Source: Methanoculleus bourgensis MS2
GTDB taxonomy: Archaea > Halobacteriota > Methanomicrobia > Methanomicrobiales > Methanoculleaceae
Assembly: GCF_000304355.2 (NCBI RefSeq)
Contig: NC_018227.2
Location: 310,001 to 374,000, forward strand
DNA length: 64,000 nt
Direction: 5' to 3'
Each line of letters begins with the position of its first letter. Positions within the stretch are counted from its first letter, which is position 1. Below are positions 9,456 through 17,040 of this stretch, in pieces. A program made the position numbers and the translations under genes. The notes beneath the pieces were generated by a model. It saw nothing but the letters and a program-made list of their open reading frames with translations. It was not told the origin of the DNA and did not search any database.

Positions 9456-10043
9456 CTACTTCTCCACCCGGCCTTCGAGCAGCCTCCGGATCGCCCGGAG
9501 TTCCTCCACCACCGCGTCTGCTGCCGCCGGCGGCGCTTCCGGCTTCCCCTCGACCGCGACCGGCCCGCCCCTCCGCACAAAGCCCATGATCTTCTCCTGG
9601 AGGTCTCCTGCGTCCTCGATCCCGTTGAGGACGATCTCAGCCCGGGCCTGGGCCGAGTAGCCCGCGGTCTGGACCCGGAGCGCCGAGAAGGAGAAGAACC
9701 GCATCAGGGGGCCCTGGGCGATATCGACGTTCGTGATCCGGTTATAGGGGACGATGCCGGTCTGCCTGAACCAGACCCCCCGCTGCCAGGTGATCTCGGT
9801 GACGGTGAGCCGGTAGGAGATGCTCCTGTAGTAGAGCGGAATCCAGTAGAGGGTGAATAGAACGCCGGCAAGGATAGGTACTCCCGTGACGGCGGCAACG
9901 ACCACCGGGGCCGCGAGGATGGCGGGGACCAGCCAGGGCAGGACGAAGATGACGATGGTCAGGGCCAGATATACGTAGAGGTACGACCGGTACTGCGGTG
10001 CCGGTCCAAACGCCTCTCCTATGCGGACAGGGGTGAGGGGCAT
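9456..10043 (-). CDS. PH-domain (bPH2/YdbT-like) membrane protein
   Basis: A 195-residue protein with two adjacent hydrophobic segments near residues 24-64, followed by a bacterial-type PH domain of the DUF304/YdbT kind (YYRSISYRLT, WQRGVWFRQTGIVPYNRITNVDI, RVQTAGY). The C-terminal tail is helical and charged. The role is unknown; relatives are membrane proteins sometimes linked to envelope stress. An upstream GTG at 10052 directly abuts the previous stop. The ATG at 10043 is preferred because GGTGAT lies 6 bases before it. It follows the acetyltransferase gene without a gap and is likely cotranscribed with it. Confidence 0.8.
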   Translation of the reverse strand: MPLTPVRIGEAFGPAPQYRSYLYVYLALTIVIFVLPWLVPAILAAPVVVAAVTGVPILAGVLFTLYWIPLYYRSISYRLTVTEITWQRGVWFRQTGIVPYNRITNVDIAQGPLMRFFSFSALRVQTAGYSAQARAEIVLNGIEDAGDLQEKIMGFVRRGGPVAVEGKPEAPPAAADAVVEELRAIRRLLEGRVEK

Positions 10044-10052
10044 GGTTATCAC

Positions 10053-10541
10053 CTATCCCTCTCGATCCTGGACGGTTAAGCCTTCCTGCCCGGCCAGATC
10101 CTTGCGGAGGATGCAGCGGTCGGCTCCGTCCCCGAAGTAGGCCGGGCAGAACGCCACCTCCCCAAATCCCTGCCGCTCGTAGAGCGCCCGGGCCGCACGG
10201 TTCGTCGGCGCGACCGAGAGGTAGACCTCCTCCGCTCCGCTCTCCCGGAGTATGCCGGTGACGGCGTCGATGAGCCGTCCTCCGCATCCCCGCCGCCGGT
10301 GCCGCCCCGCCACCACTAGCCTGACGATCCAGCCCGTGGCCGGCCGGTGCTGCACGAGAGCACCGATGGCATAGCCGACGACCCGCCCTTCGTGCTCTGC
10401 GACAAGGAAGGTCCCGGCGAAGAGGACGCCGGCCTGCCTGATGAAGACCTCGGGCTTGCAGTCCCCCGAACTGTTCTCCCGCTCAAGGACGGAGACCCCG
10501 GGGAAGTCTGATTCGCGGTACCCCCTGATGATCAGGTCCAT
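10053..10541 (-). CDS. GNAT-family N-acetyltransferase
   Basis: A 162-residue single-domain GNAT enzyme that transfers an acetyl group from acetyl-CoA to an amine. The acetyl-CoA pyrophosphate loop is RHRRRGCGGRLI near residues 80-91, the core strand is WIVRLVV, and the C-terminal LSVAPTNRAARALYERQGF is the usual alpha4-beta7 region. It resembles RimI-like peptide N-terminal acetyltransferases, but the substrate cannot be assigned from sequence. The gene lies directly upstream of the PH-domain membrane protein on the same strand. A terminator lies between it and the preceding small gene. Confidence 0.88.
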   Translation of the reverse strand: MDLIIRGYRESDFPGVSVLERENSSGDCKPEVFIRQAGVLFAGTFLVAEHEGRVVGYAIGALVQHRPATGWIVRLVVAGRHRRRGCGGRLIDAVTGILRESGAEEVYLSVAPTNRAARALYERQGFGEVAFCPAYFGDGADRCILRKDLAGQEGLTVQDREG

Positions 10542-10566
10542 GCCGGTGTATTGGCCCTTACCGGTG

Positions 10567-10595
10567 AAAAAAGAGGCGGCCGCCCCCGGCCGCCT
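10567..10595 (-). terminator. Hairpin plus T6 terminator after the small Met-rich gene
   Basis: On the minus strand an 8-bp perfect stem (AGGCGGCC / GGCCGCCT, loop of six) is followed by six T residues. It lies just after the gene at 10607 and separates it from the acetyltransferase gene. Confidence 0.75.
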
Positions 10596-10606
10596 GCTTC
10601 AGGGTC

Positions 10607-10816
10607 TCATTTCTTCTTCATGCCCGCCTGGATCATATCACGTGCCATTTTGTAGGTCTCGACCTTGTACTGCATCATCTCGATCCGGTGCTCTTTCATC
10701 CTGATGTGGGACTCAATCATCCGGATCATCAACTGCCGCATCTGGTCCTCGTCGAGGAGGTCGAACATCCTCTCGAGGAGCATACCGTGGGCGGCGTATC
10801 CGCCATAGTGTGTCAT
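10607..10816 (-). CDS. Small Met-rich helical protein, unknown function
   Basis: A 69-residue protein with an unusually high methionine content (about 12 Met), predicted as one long charged amphipathic helix after a Gly/Tyr-rich start (MTHYGGYAAHG), and ending in three Lys. I do not recognise the family. A longer frame reaches 10918, but the ATG at 10816 has a GGGGGG ribosome-binding site 7 bases upstream and a TATA-like TATTTATC at 10886-10893. It lies between a tautomerase gene and a hairpin-T6 terminator on the minus strand. The Met-rich helix could bind metal or a partner protein, but that is conjecture. Confidence 0.6.
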   Translation of the reverse strand: MTHYGGYAAHGMLLERMFDLLDEDQMRQLMIRMIESHIRMKEHRIEMMQYKVETYKMARDMIQAGMKKK

Positions 10817-10885
10817 GCCATATTCCCCCCTTATATTGGCCTTACCTGTGCTGGGCAAGGCCGGGCATCCCTGTGCCCGCCAGGC

Positions 10886-10893
10886 GATAAATA
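10886..10893 (-). promoter_or_regulatory. TATA box for the Met-rich small gene
   Basis: TATTTATC on the minus strand, about 70 bases before the ATG at 10816 and just after the tautomerase stop. Confidence 0.4.
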
Positions 10894-10914
10894 CCTTATG
10901 GGGGTATGGCTGTC

Positions 10915-11283
10915 TCACCGGCGGGCCGCGGAAACCCCGCCGCGTTCGGCCCAGTTCTCTGCCGGCGGCTCGTAGACGGCGATACAGACATCGTCCGGGG
11001 GAACCCCGGGATCGCGGGCGAGATGTTCCACTATCGCCCGGTAGAGCGATTCTTTCTTCTCGACGCTGCGCCCCGCGATAAGGGAGACCTCGATGAGGAC
11101 TGCGTCGTCAGACCGGCCGGGCGGTATCAGGAAGTTCTCCTCTTTTCGCTCGCAGAGCCGGATCCAGAGGGCGGCCTCCGGGGTCTGCAGTGCGTCCAAA
11201 AAAGCCTCACGAACGCTTTCGATAAGCGATTGCCGGTACTCAACCGGCTTTCCGGTACGGATCTCGATTCTTGCAAGCGGCAT
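10915..11283 (-). CDS. Tautomerase-superfamily protein (4-OT-like)
   Basis: A 122-residue protein of the tautomerase superfamily. The start at 11283 is chosen because it leaves Pro directly after Met (M-P-L-A-R-I-E-I); the N-terminal proline is the catalytic base in this fold. GGAG sits 7 bases upstream. A TTG two codons earlier would mask this proline. The beta-alpha-beta pattern is repeated (ARIEIRTGKP..., VLIEVSLIAGRSVEKKE...), so it is a fused double-unit form, about twice the size of 4-oxalocrotonate tautomerase. The substrate is unknown. It follows the nitrogenase-like gene at 11359 on the same strand after 75 bases and may be part of the same transcript. Confidence 0.8.
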   Translation of the reverse strand: MPLARIEIRTGKPVEYRQSLIESVREAFLDALQTPEAALWIRLCERKEENFLIPPGRSDDAVLIEVSLIAGRSVEKKESLYRAIVEHLARDPGVPPDDVCIAVYEPPAENWAERGGVSAARR

Positions 11284-11358
11284 TGGCAAACTCCTGCGGG
11301 TGCCGGGGATCCGGGCGAATCCCCGCTCTCCTACATGAGTGCTCTGGCGCCGGGAGCC

Positions 11359-12519
11359 TTAACGCTTTCTCAAAGGGAGGGGCATGGTCTCGCCCCGGTT
11401 GCGCCGGTTCCGGTTTGTACAGGCGTTGAGCACCTCGTCCATCAACCAGAGCGCCCCTTCGACCCCGGCCACCGCCCGGGAGTGCAGGAGGACCGTGCCC
11501 CGGAGCGGCGGTGTCAGCCCGACGAACGCGGCATCGTCGGCGAGCGCCTGCTCGTAGGAGGAGCCAAGGATCAGGTCCGGTTCGGCATCCCGGATCACCT
11601 CCCTGATGGCCGAGAAGTCGGCCGCCCGGGCGCTGGCGTCGTTCCGGGCCGCGATATGGACGATATCTGCGTCGAGATATTGTTTGAGCATCCCTGCTGC
11701 GAAATCGGCGTAGGAGCGGCCGGAAAAGATCGCCACCCGGGGCGGGTCGAACCTGCGGAGGTACTTGCTGCACGCCTTCCTGATCCGGGCATCGGCCCAT
11801 GCAATCTCCTCCCTGACCGGCCGGGTCTCGATGCCGTCAACCGCGGCGGCGAGCGCATCAAAGGTCGCGGCCACGGCATCGAGGCCCAGGAGGGAGCCGC
11901 ACCATCTCCCGACGCCGCTTGCAAGGTCGGGGTTCGTCCCGACGGTGAGGGGCGCCGCCCGGCGGGTCGCGGCGTAGCGGTCCAGGCAGAACGTGGTGGC
12001 GACGGTCGCCCCGGCCAGGTTGAGCAGCCGCCGCGCCTCAAGGGCGTTGCCCCGGGAGAACGGGTCGGTGTGGCAGATGCCGTCGATGTTGACGCCGGCG
12101 GCATCCGGGTCCACCTCGGGCGCGACTTCCGCGAGCGCCTGATGGTATCCCACCTCCAGGTCCCCGAGGAACCCAGGGCTATCGACGATGAAGACCCGCC
12201 TGTCCCGGGCGAGGCTCCCGATATCCTCGCCCATGACGGCGGGAACACAGGTGTTGACCACCGCTATCCGGGCATACCGGTCTTCGAGTTCCCCGATCAC
12301 CTCCTGCAGGCGGGATTCCGTGCCGAAGATGACCTCGTTCTCAACGAGGAACGTCCCGTGAATGGGGACCCCGACGAGGGACGCGGGGTAGAAGTAGCAT
12401 CCGCTCGAACCGTGGACGACGACAGCGAGGTCTTCAAAACCTGCCAGGCACGCGACCGCCCCGGTCATTGCACAGGGCCAGAGCGGGTTTTCGCACGGTG
12501 TGTGATGATCGTCCGGCAT
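11359..12519 (-). CDS. Nitrogenase component-1-like subunit (NifD/NifK family)
   Basis: A 386-residue member of the nitrogenase MoFe-like family. The three cysteines in P-cluster positions are present: Cys16 (PCAMTG), Cys41 (GSSGCYFY) and Cys91 (NTCVPAVMGEDI). It can therefore carry an Fe-S cluster. It is smaller than NifD, and I do not see clear ligands for a FeMo-type cofactor. A NifH-like gene and a second component-1 gene lie 5 kb upstream on the same strand, giving an H-D-K set. The F430-cyclase CfbCD uses only one component-1 gene, so this set is probably a different, uncharacterised reductase. The ATG at 12519 is nearly leaderless relative to the TATA box at 12544-12551. Confidence 0.85.
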   Translation of the reverse strand: MPDDHHTPCENPLWPCAMTGAVACLAGFEDLAVVVHGSSGCYFYPASLVGVPIHGTFLVENEVIFGTESRLQEVIGELEDRYARIAVVNTCVPAVMGEDIGSLARDRRVFIVDSPGFLGDLEVGYHQALAEVAPEVDPDAAGVNIDGICHTDPFSRGNALEARRLLNLAGATVATTFCLDRYAATRRAAPLTVGTNPDLASGVGRWCGSLLGLDAVAATFDALAAAVDGIETRPVREEIAWADARIRKACSKYLRRFDPPRVAIFSGRSYADFAAGMLKQYLDADIVHIAARNDASARAADFSAIREVIRDAEPDLILGSSYEQALADDAAFVGLTPPLRGTVLLHSRAVAGVEGALWLMDEVLNACTNRNRRNRGETMPLPLRKR

Positions 12520-12543
12520 TCACAAGATTATGGTAGCGCCGGA

Positions 12544-12551
12544 ATATAAAG
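12544..12551 (-). promoter_or_regulatory. TATA box of the 11359 nitrogenase-like gene
   Basis: CTTTATATT on the minus strand, centred about 27 bases before the ATG at 12519, which predicts a leaderless or near-leaderless message. Confidence 0.55.
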
Positions 12552-12599
12552 CACGATCTCTCCCTGCATGCCGATACTCCGGGAAAAATTGGAGAATGG

Positions 12600-13073
12600 T
12601 TATTTCTGCGCCGCCACGTCCCGCTTGATGACCAGGACCGGCTGGTGGGCGTTCTTGATCACGTACTCAGAGACCGTCCCGAGCAGGCGATCGCGGATGT
12701 TCGACCGTCCGTGCGAACCGATGACGATGAGCGAGGCCCCCTCAACATCTGCCGTGTTCACGATCTCTTTCCCGGGGCTGCCGATAGGCACCCTGACGAT
12801 CACCTCTACGCCCTGCTTCTCGAGCGCCCGGCGGGTATTGATGATATGGTGGTGAATCTCCTCCCGCAACCTCTTCTGCGCTTCGGTCTCCTGGTCGGGT
12901 ACAGTCCCGAGGAACCCCTGTCCTCCCGAGGCGATCAGTGTGACGTCTTTTGAGTCGATGACGTGAACGAGGACCACCTCCCTGGTTCCTGCCTCCCGGA
13001 GTGTGGGGATGTAGCCCAGCACCTTCATGGAAGGCTCTGAAAAGTCTGTTGGAAATAGGATGCGTTTGAACAT
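12600..13073 (-). CDS. Universal stress protein (UspA family)
   Basis: A 157-residue single-domain USP. The N-terminal MFKRILFPTDFSEPS strand and the ATP-binding C-terminal loop IVIGSHGRSNIRDRLLGTVSEYVI fit the G-2x-G-9x-G-S/T pattern of ATP-binding USPs. The start at 13073 has GGAG upstream, and a TATA box lies at 13115-13123. It is transcribed alone on the minus strand, between the two parts of the nitrogenase-like gene set, with no shared overlap. The role is general stress or energy-state sensing; the partner is unknown. Confidence 0.92.
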   Translation of the reverse strand: MFKRILFPTDFSEPSMKVLGYIPTLREAGTREVVLVHVIDSKDVTLIASGGQGFLGTVPDQETEAQKRLREEIHHHIINTRRALEKQGVEVIVRVPIGSPGKEIVNTADVEGASLIVIGSHGRSNIRDRLLGTVSEYVIKNAHQPVLVIKRDVAAQK

Positions 13074-13114
13074 ACTCTGACCTTCTCCTCTGGTGTTTCT
13101 CTCTGCGGGCTGGA

Positions 13115-13123
13115 TATTTAAAA
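13115..13123 (-). promoter_or_regulatory. TATA box of the universal stress protein gene
   Basis: TTTAAATAT on the minus strand, about 45 bases before the ATG at 13073, leaving a short leader with a GGAG ribosome-binding site. Confidence 0.55.
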
Positions 13124-13917
13124 GACACTGTGGGGGCTGCTCGATGGGGCCCGGGACTGCGCATCGTCGGCCCCCCTCACCGGCGACCCTGCCTGCCCCC
13201 ATCCGGGAACACTCTGTCGACGAGGTCGATAACGGTTGAGACGAGCGCCTGGGGCCTTCTTCCCCTCCTGCCGTTCAAATGCCTCATACGGCAGGCCGCC
13301 CGGGGTCCCGCCCCGATAACGGGTTGGAACGTTAGAATTGACATGAGGTGTGTTCATATGAGAGTCCTCTCAGGTACTTCCTGCCGGGAAACTCCCCCTG
13401 TTGAGGAGCAACAGTTCATGAAATATTTGTAGATATGCAGAGGAGAGAAAGGTTGTATCCTGAAAATGTCGGCTCAGCGTGCTCAGAAATCGACGGATAT
13501 AAATAGGCGAATGCCAAACGGCATTATTGTCGAGACGCGCACGACAAGAGTGTGTATCTGACCTCGACAAGGTTATCACCTTGTCGGGTCCCGCCCCAGG
13601 GCCGGTAATGACAGCACAATCTCTGACAAAAATGTGTGGTCCCTTGTCAACATCAAGTTTTGGGTTTGGGCGTACTGCCGTTTGAACATGAGAAGGGGGG
13701 TTGTGACGCCTCCTATTGTAAAAGAGAATGTGGTCCAACGTATTCTATCAGCATGGATTCTGGGCACCGGCGAGGATCGTAAAGGAGGAACTGGGTTACA
13801 CGGGGTGGTCGTCGTGAGCGAGGAGGTGCCAGGGCCAGCTAACCATGTCGTCGCCGGGGAACTTGGCCCCCGGACAACTGTTCGGGAATTCCGAATAATT
13901 CCGCGGGGAGGTCTCCG
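13124..13917. other. Gene-free stretch with a promoter and a strong hairpin upstream of dinD
   Basis: No convincing gene. A TATA box (ATATAAATA, 13497-13505, plus strand) is followed by a strong hairpin at 13560-13590. Its 13-bp stem has one bulge, with arms CGACAAGGT and ACCTTGTCG around TATC. The stretch then runs to the dinD ribosome-binding site. An open frame ending in ATGA overlap with dinD (13634-13921) has no recognisable product. Confidence 0.5.
13497..13505 (+). promoter_or_regulatory. TATA box upstream of the dinD region
   Basis: ATATAAATA on the plus strand. The predicted start near 13530 would put the 13560-13590 hairpin in a long leader of the dinD message. Confidence 0.45.
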
Positions 13918-14784
13918 ATGAAGCCCGAGATCGTGCACCGGCTTCACCGGCATTTTGAGGACTATGTCCACGATGCAGGCGGGGTCGAGTTCTGGTATGC
14001 CCGGGACCTTCAGGTGTTGCTGGGTTACAAGGAGTGGCGAAATTTCGTCAAAGTTGTTGACAAGGCTAAAGAATCCTGTCAAACTACAAAACACGAGATT
14101 TCAGACCATTTTGTTGACGTCAACAAAATGGTCCCCCTCGGGTCGGGGTCGGAGCGAGAGATCCCTGACATCATGCTGACCCGGTATGCCTGTTATCTCA
14201 TCGCCCAGAATGGGGATCCCAGGAAAGAAGAGATCGCGTTTGCCCAGAGTTACTTTGCCGTGCAGACCCGTAAGCAGGAACTCATCGAAGAGCACATTCT
14301 CCTTACCGAACGCCTGAAGGCCCGGGCGCGGCTGCGGGAATCGGAGTCCGAGTTATCGCGAAATATCTACGAACGCGGCGTGGATGAGTCCGGCTTTGGG
14401 CGGATCCGCAGTAGGGGCGATATGGCGCTCTTTGGAGGATATAGCACCCAGACGATGAAGGAACGGCTGGGAGCGCCGCAAAACCGCCCCCTTGCTGACT
14501 TCCTCCCTACGGTGACGATCACGGCGAAGAACCTCGCCACAGAGATCACCAACTTCAACGTGGCGAAAGAGGACCTTCAGGGCGAGCGTGCGATCACAGA
14601 TGAACACGTCCAGAATAACACAGATGTCAGGAACCTTCTCGTGCGGCGCGGGATCCGGCCTGAGTCTCTTCCCCCGGAGGAGGACCTGAAGAAACTCGAA
14701 CGTCGGGTGAGGTCGCAGGAGAAGAAGATCGCCGGCACCGCCGGACGGTTGACGAACTCGGAGACGGGCACCGATGAAGACTGA
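13918..14784 (+). CDS. dinD: DNA-damage-inducible protein D (DinD)
   Basis: A 288-residue DinD-family protein. In E. coli DinD is LOS-regulon linked through LexA and inhibits RecA filaments; the archaeal role is unknown. The conserved core includes GVEFWYARDLQVLLGYKEWRNF, MLTRYACYLIAQNGDPRKEEIAFAQ and YFAVQTRKQELIE, and the C-terminal half is helical and charged. GGGGAGG lies 6 bases before the ATG. The coding sequence contains a perfect 30-base palindrome at 14104-14133. The gene overlaps the following truncated SIR2 gene by 11 bases, so it is in a small, probably defence-related operon damaged by an insertion sequence. Confidence 0.9.
   Translation: MKPEIVHRLHRHFEDYVHDAGGVEFWYARDLQVLLGYKEWRNFVKVVDKAKESCQTTKHEISDHFVDVNKMVPLGSGSEREIPDIMLTRYACYLIAQNGDPRKEEIAFAQSYFAVQTRKQELIEEHILLTERLKARARLRESESELSRNIYERGVDESGFGRIRSRGDMALFGGYSTQTMKERLGAPQNRPLADFLPTVTITAKNLATEITNFNVAKEDLQGERAITDEHVQNNTDVRNLLVRRGIRPESLPPEEDLKKLERRVRSQEKKIAGTAGRLTNSETGTDED
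14104..14133. repeat. Perfect 30-base palindrome inside dinD
   Basis: GACCATTTTGTTGAC followed directly by its exact reverse complement, with no loop. It encodes the DHFVDVNKMV segment of DinD. As RNA it can form a 13- to 14-bp hairpin. Confidence 0.9.
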
Positions 14785-15103
14785 TGCGGTTGTGCCGACT
14801 GCATATGCGATGCACGCCTCGCCGAAGCGCTACGCCCTGCTTCTTGGAGCGGGGATCTCGGTCGCTGCGGGTCTTCCGACGGCGAGTGATGTCTCCGGGA
14901 ATATGATCCTTGCCGTCGCCAGGGGACGGGGCGAGAAGGTGGAGGGAGGGAGAGACAACGAGGTCTGTCTTGCATGGTTCAAGGATACGTTTGGGGAACC
15001 TGCGACATTCCAGCGTCTCATGCAAGAACTTGGGATCTCAGAAGGGAACCGGAAGGACGGGTTGAAGAAATTCATATATGAGACCGAGGGGTTAGTCGGG
15101 TAA
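14774..15103 (+). pseudogene. SIR2-like protein, truncated
   Basis: A 109-codon frame encoding only the N-terminal part of a SIR2-like domain: RYALLLGAGISVAAGLPTAS is the NAD-binding GAGxS region. It continues to KKFIYETEGLVG and then stops. SIR2-like proteins of this type are normally several hundred residues long and often deplete NAD+ in anti-phage defence. The frame ends where sequence matching an IS1-type transposase begins, so the gene was probably cut by an insertion. It overlaps dinD by 11 bases. It is unlikely to be active because the catalytic His region is missing. Confidence 0.7.
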
Positions 15104-15105
15104 CT

Positions 15106-15546
15106 GGTCATCATCCGGGGACGATTATCCGGTATTACCGCTTGATCGGCGAACCTGCCGAACTCATGACCGAGCACTCGCATCAGTTCCACTCCCCTGG
15201 AAACGTTGAATTTGACGAGTTTTGGAGTTTTGTAAAAAATAGACCTCGGTAAAGGATTCAACGACCAGAACTGCAGTGATCGATGAGGAATGTGGCGATC
15301 GCTGGACGTACCTTGCCGTCAGGCGCAGAACGGGATACATCATCGCGCATTTCGGCGGAAAGCGAACGGAATCAACGTGCAACCAGTTTCTTGATCTTGT
15401 TTTCATGCGGCTGCCGTTACCGACGCCTTCTGACCCGCTTGTCATTTCAACCGCGGGAACCCACAGTATCGCAAGGCATTAGAGCGGTTCTGTTGCACAC
15501 CCTGTCTGGAGGGAGTTCTTGACATATTCAATTCAGTTCTGAAGTA
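15106..15546 (+). pseudogene. Decayed IS1-family transposase
   Basis: A transposase broken by at least two frameshifts. Frame one gives TGHHPGTIIRYYRLIGE and then VEFDEFWSFVKN. The next frame gives ECGDRWTYLAVRRRTGYI and FLDLVFMRLPLP. The last gives NPQYRKALERFCCTPCLEG and ends at a stop near 15546. This order matches the DDE transposase of IS1-type elements seen in methanogens (the DEFWSF and DRWTYLAV blocks). Terminal inverted repeats are not visible. It follows the SIR2 fragment directly and is the likely cause of its truncation. Confidence 0.75.
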
Positions 15547-15562
15547 GAACACTACCCGATAC

Positions 15563-16999
15563 CTACCCCTTCCGTTCAGCCAGGTACTTCCCTGAGAGCC
15601 GGGCGATATCCTGCAGGTCGCAGACCAGGTACCCCTCCCGGATCAGGTCCTCTTTCCCCTCAATATTCTTTGCTACCAGGGCGTAGCGCTCGTTCCGGTC
15701 CTCGTTTTGCCATCGAACCCCGGCGGCCTTCTCACGCAATGCCGTAAGGATGCCCCGGGCCTGGCGGTGGGTGAGGGTGGACCATTTGCACTCGCAGAAG
15801 AGGGCGCTCCCGGAGGTCTCGTCCAGTCCCACCAGGTCGATCTCCACCTCCTTCTGCCACCACCTCCCCAGTCGTGAGCCGGAGGCCTCCGGAAAGAGGA
15901 TACCCCTGCGGACGAGGTCCTCACAGAGAAGTTCAAACATCTCTCTGCAATAGGGAGCGATCTCGTCCCTGATGGATGAGAGCACCTCCCGGCTCTTTCC
16001 TGTCTCAGTCTCCGCCCTCCGGGGATACACAAAACGGAACCAGGACGTGAGGTAGGGGTCGGTCAACCGGTAATGCCGCCTCCGGTAGCCTGCATGTGCG
16101 GTTACCGGCACTTCGTCTTTGATAAGGTGCATACGCGAGAGGACAGCAAGGTACTTCGAGACCATCCCCTTATCCAGCCCCGTCACCTGGCAGAGAGACG
16201 ACTGGGTGGTGTACCCGGCCGCAAGAGCCCGGAGGATCGTCATGTAGTTTCCTGCTTCACGGAACTCGTACTGCATCAGGAGTTCCGCTTCCGAGTAGAG
16301 GTATGCCCCTTTCCTGAGGATCTGGTCTTCCACATTCTCCCAGAGAGAGCGATCCGGGCGGAACATCTGGAGATAGGCGGGGATCCCCCCGAGCATGCAC
16401 CAAGCCATGACCAGATCTTCCTCATCGTAGGGGAGGAACTCCCGGAGGTAGGGATAGGGGAGCGGCTCAAGCTGCCACTGCCCCGTCCTCCTGCCGTAGA
16501 GTGGGCTCCTGCAGCCGAGCACATCAGTCTCCATGGTGCTCACCGATGACCCGGAGATGATCAGCATCACCTGCTCCCTGGAGAGGACCATGTCCCAGAC
16601 TTTCTGGAAGAGTGAGGGAGTGGCCCTGTCCCTGGCGATGAGGTAGGGGAACTCATCGATGACGATCACCACTTTCCCTCCCGATGGTGGGGAGAAGTTC
16701 CGGTGCCGGATCAGCGCTGTTATGACGGCCTGCCAGTCCGGGTAGCTGATTCGCTCAAAGTCTGGATCGTCCAGGTACTCCCCTGCATAGTGGGAGAAAT
16801 CCCGGATATTGCTGGCGGTTCCTTCTTCCGATGCCAGAAAATAGAACCCCGGCACCGCCTGGAGAAACCGGGAAAGAAGTGCTGTCTTACCCACCCGCCG
16901 CCTCCCGTACAGAATCAGGCACTCCGGCACCGAGGAATGATACCGGTCCATGAGAAACTGCAGTTCCCTCTCACGGTCGACAAAGATATGTTGAGCCAC
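15563..16999 (-). CDS. Archaeal AAA ATPase with C-terminal DUF234 domain
   Basis: A 478-residue STAND/AAA ATPase of the large archaeal family. It has Walker A LYGRRRVGKTALL near residue 35, Walker B KVVIVIDEFPYL near 115, a winged-helix part (TQSSLCQVTGLDKGMVSKYL), and a C-terminal DUF234 region. That region contains VEIDLVGLD and LFCECKW, which resemble the D-E-x-K pattern of restriction-type nucleases. These genes are common in mobile parts of archaeal genomes, and their role is unknown. The start is the GTG at 16999, immediately after the predicted transcription start, so the message is leaderless. The octamer ATGTTGAG occurs three times around the promoter, suggesting autoregulation. Confidence 0.9.
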   Translation of the reverse strand: MAQHIFVDRERELQFLMDRYHSSVPECLILYGRRRVGKTALLSRFLQAVPGFYFLASEEGTASNIRDFSHYAGEYLDDPDFERISYPDWQAVITALIRHRNFSPPSGGKVVIVIDEFPYLIARDRATPSLFQKVWDMVLSREQVMLIISGSSVSTMETDVLGCRSPLYGRRTGQWQLEPLPYPYLREFLPYDEEDLVMAWCMLGGIPAYLQMFRPDRSLWENVEDQILRKGAYLYSEAELLMQYEFREAGNYMTILRALAAGYTTQSSLCQVTGLDKGMVSKYLAVLSRMHLIKDEVPVTAHAGYRRRHYRLTDPYLTSWFRFVYPRRAETETGKSREVLSSIRDEIAPYCREMFELLCEDLVRRGILFPEASGSRLGRWWQKEVEIDLVGLDETSGSALFCECKWSTLTHRQARGILTALREKAAGVRWQNEDRNERYALVAKNIEGKEDLIREGYLVCDLQDIARLSGKYLAERKG

Positions 17000-17040
17000 A
17001 AGTAGACTACTTTACTCTCAACATATTTATCGATGTTGAG
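16988..17040 (-). promoter_or_regulatory. Operator-like octamer repeats over the DUF234 ATPase promoter
   Basis: CTCAACAT (17017-17024) and ATGTTGAG (17033-17040) form an 8-bp inverted repeat. The minus-strand TATA box ATAAATAT (17023-17030) lies between and partly in it. A third copy, ATGTTGAG, lies at 16988-16995 at the start codon. A repressor bound here would block the TATA box. Confidence 0.6.

Noticed and set aside
10906-12549. 547-codon open frame antisense to the tautomerase and nitrogenase-like genes
   Set aside because: It spans several real genes on the opposite strand and has no protein-like features.
13634-13921. 95-codon frame overlapping dinD start by ATGA
   Set aside because: No recognisable product, unlikely amino-acid composition and no ribosome-binding site. 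The region has hairpins and a promoter instead.
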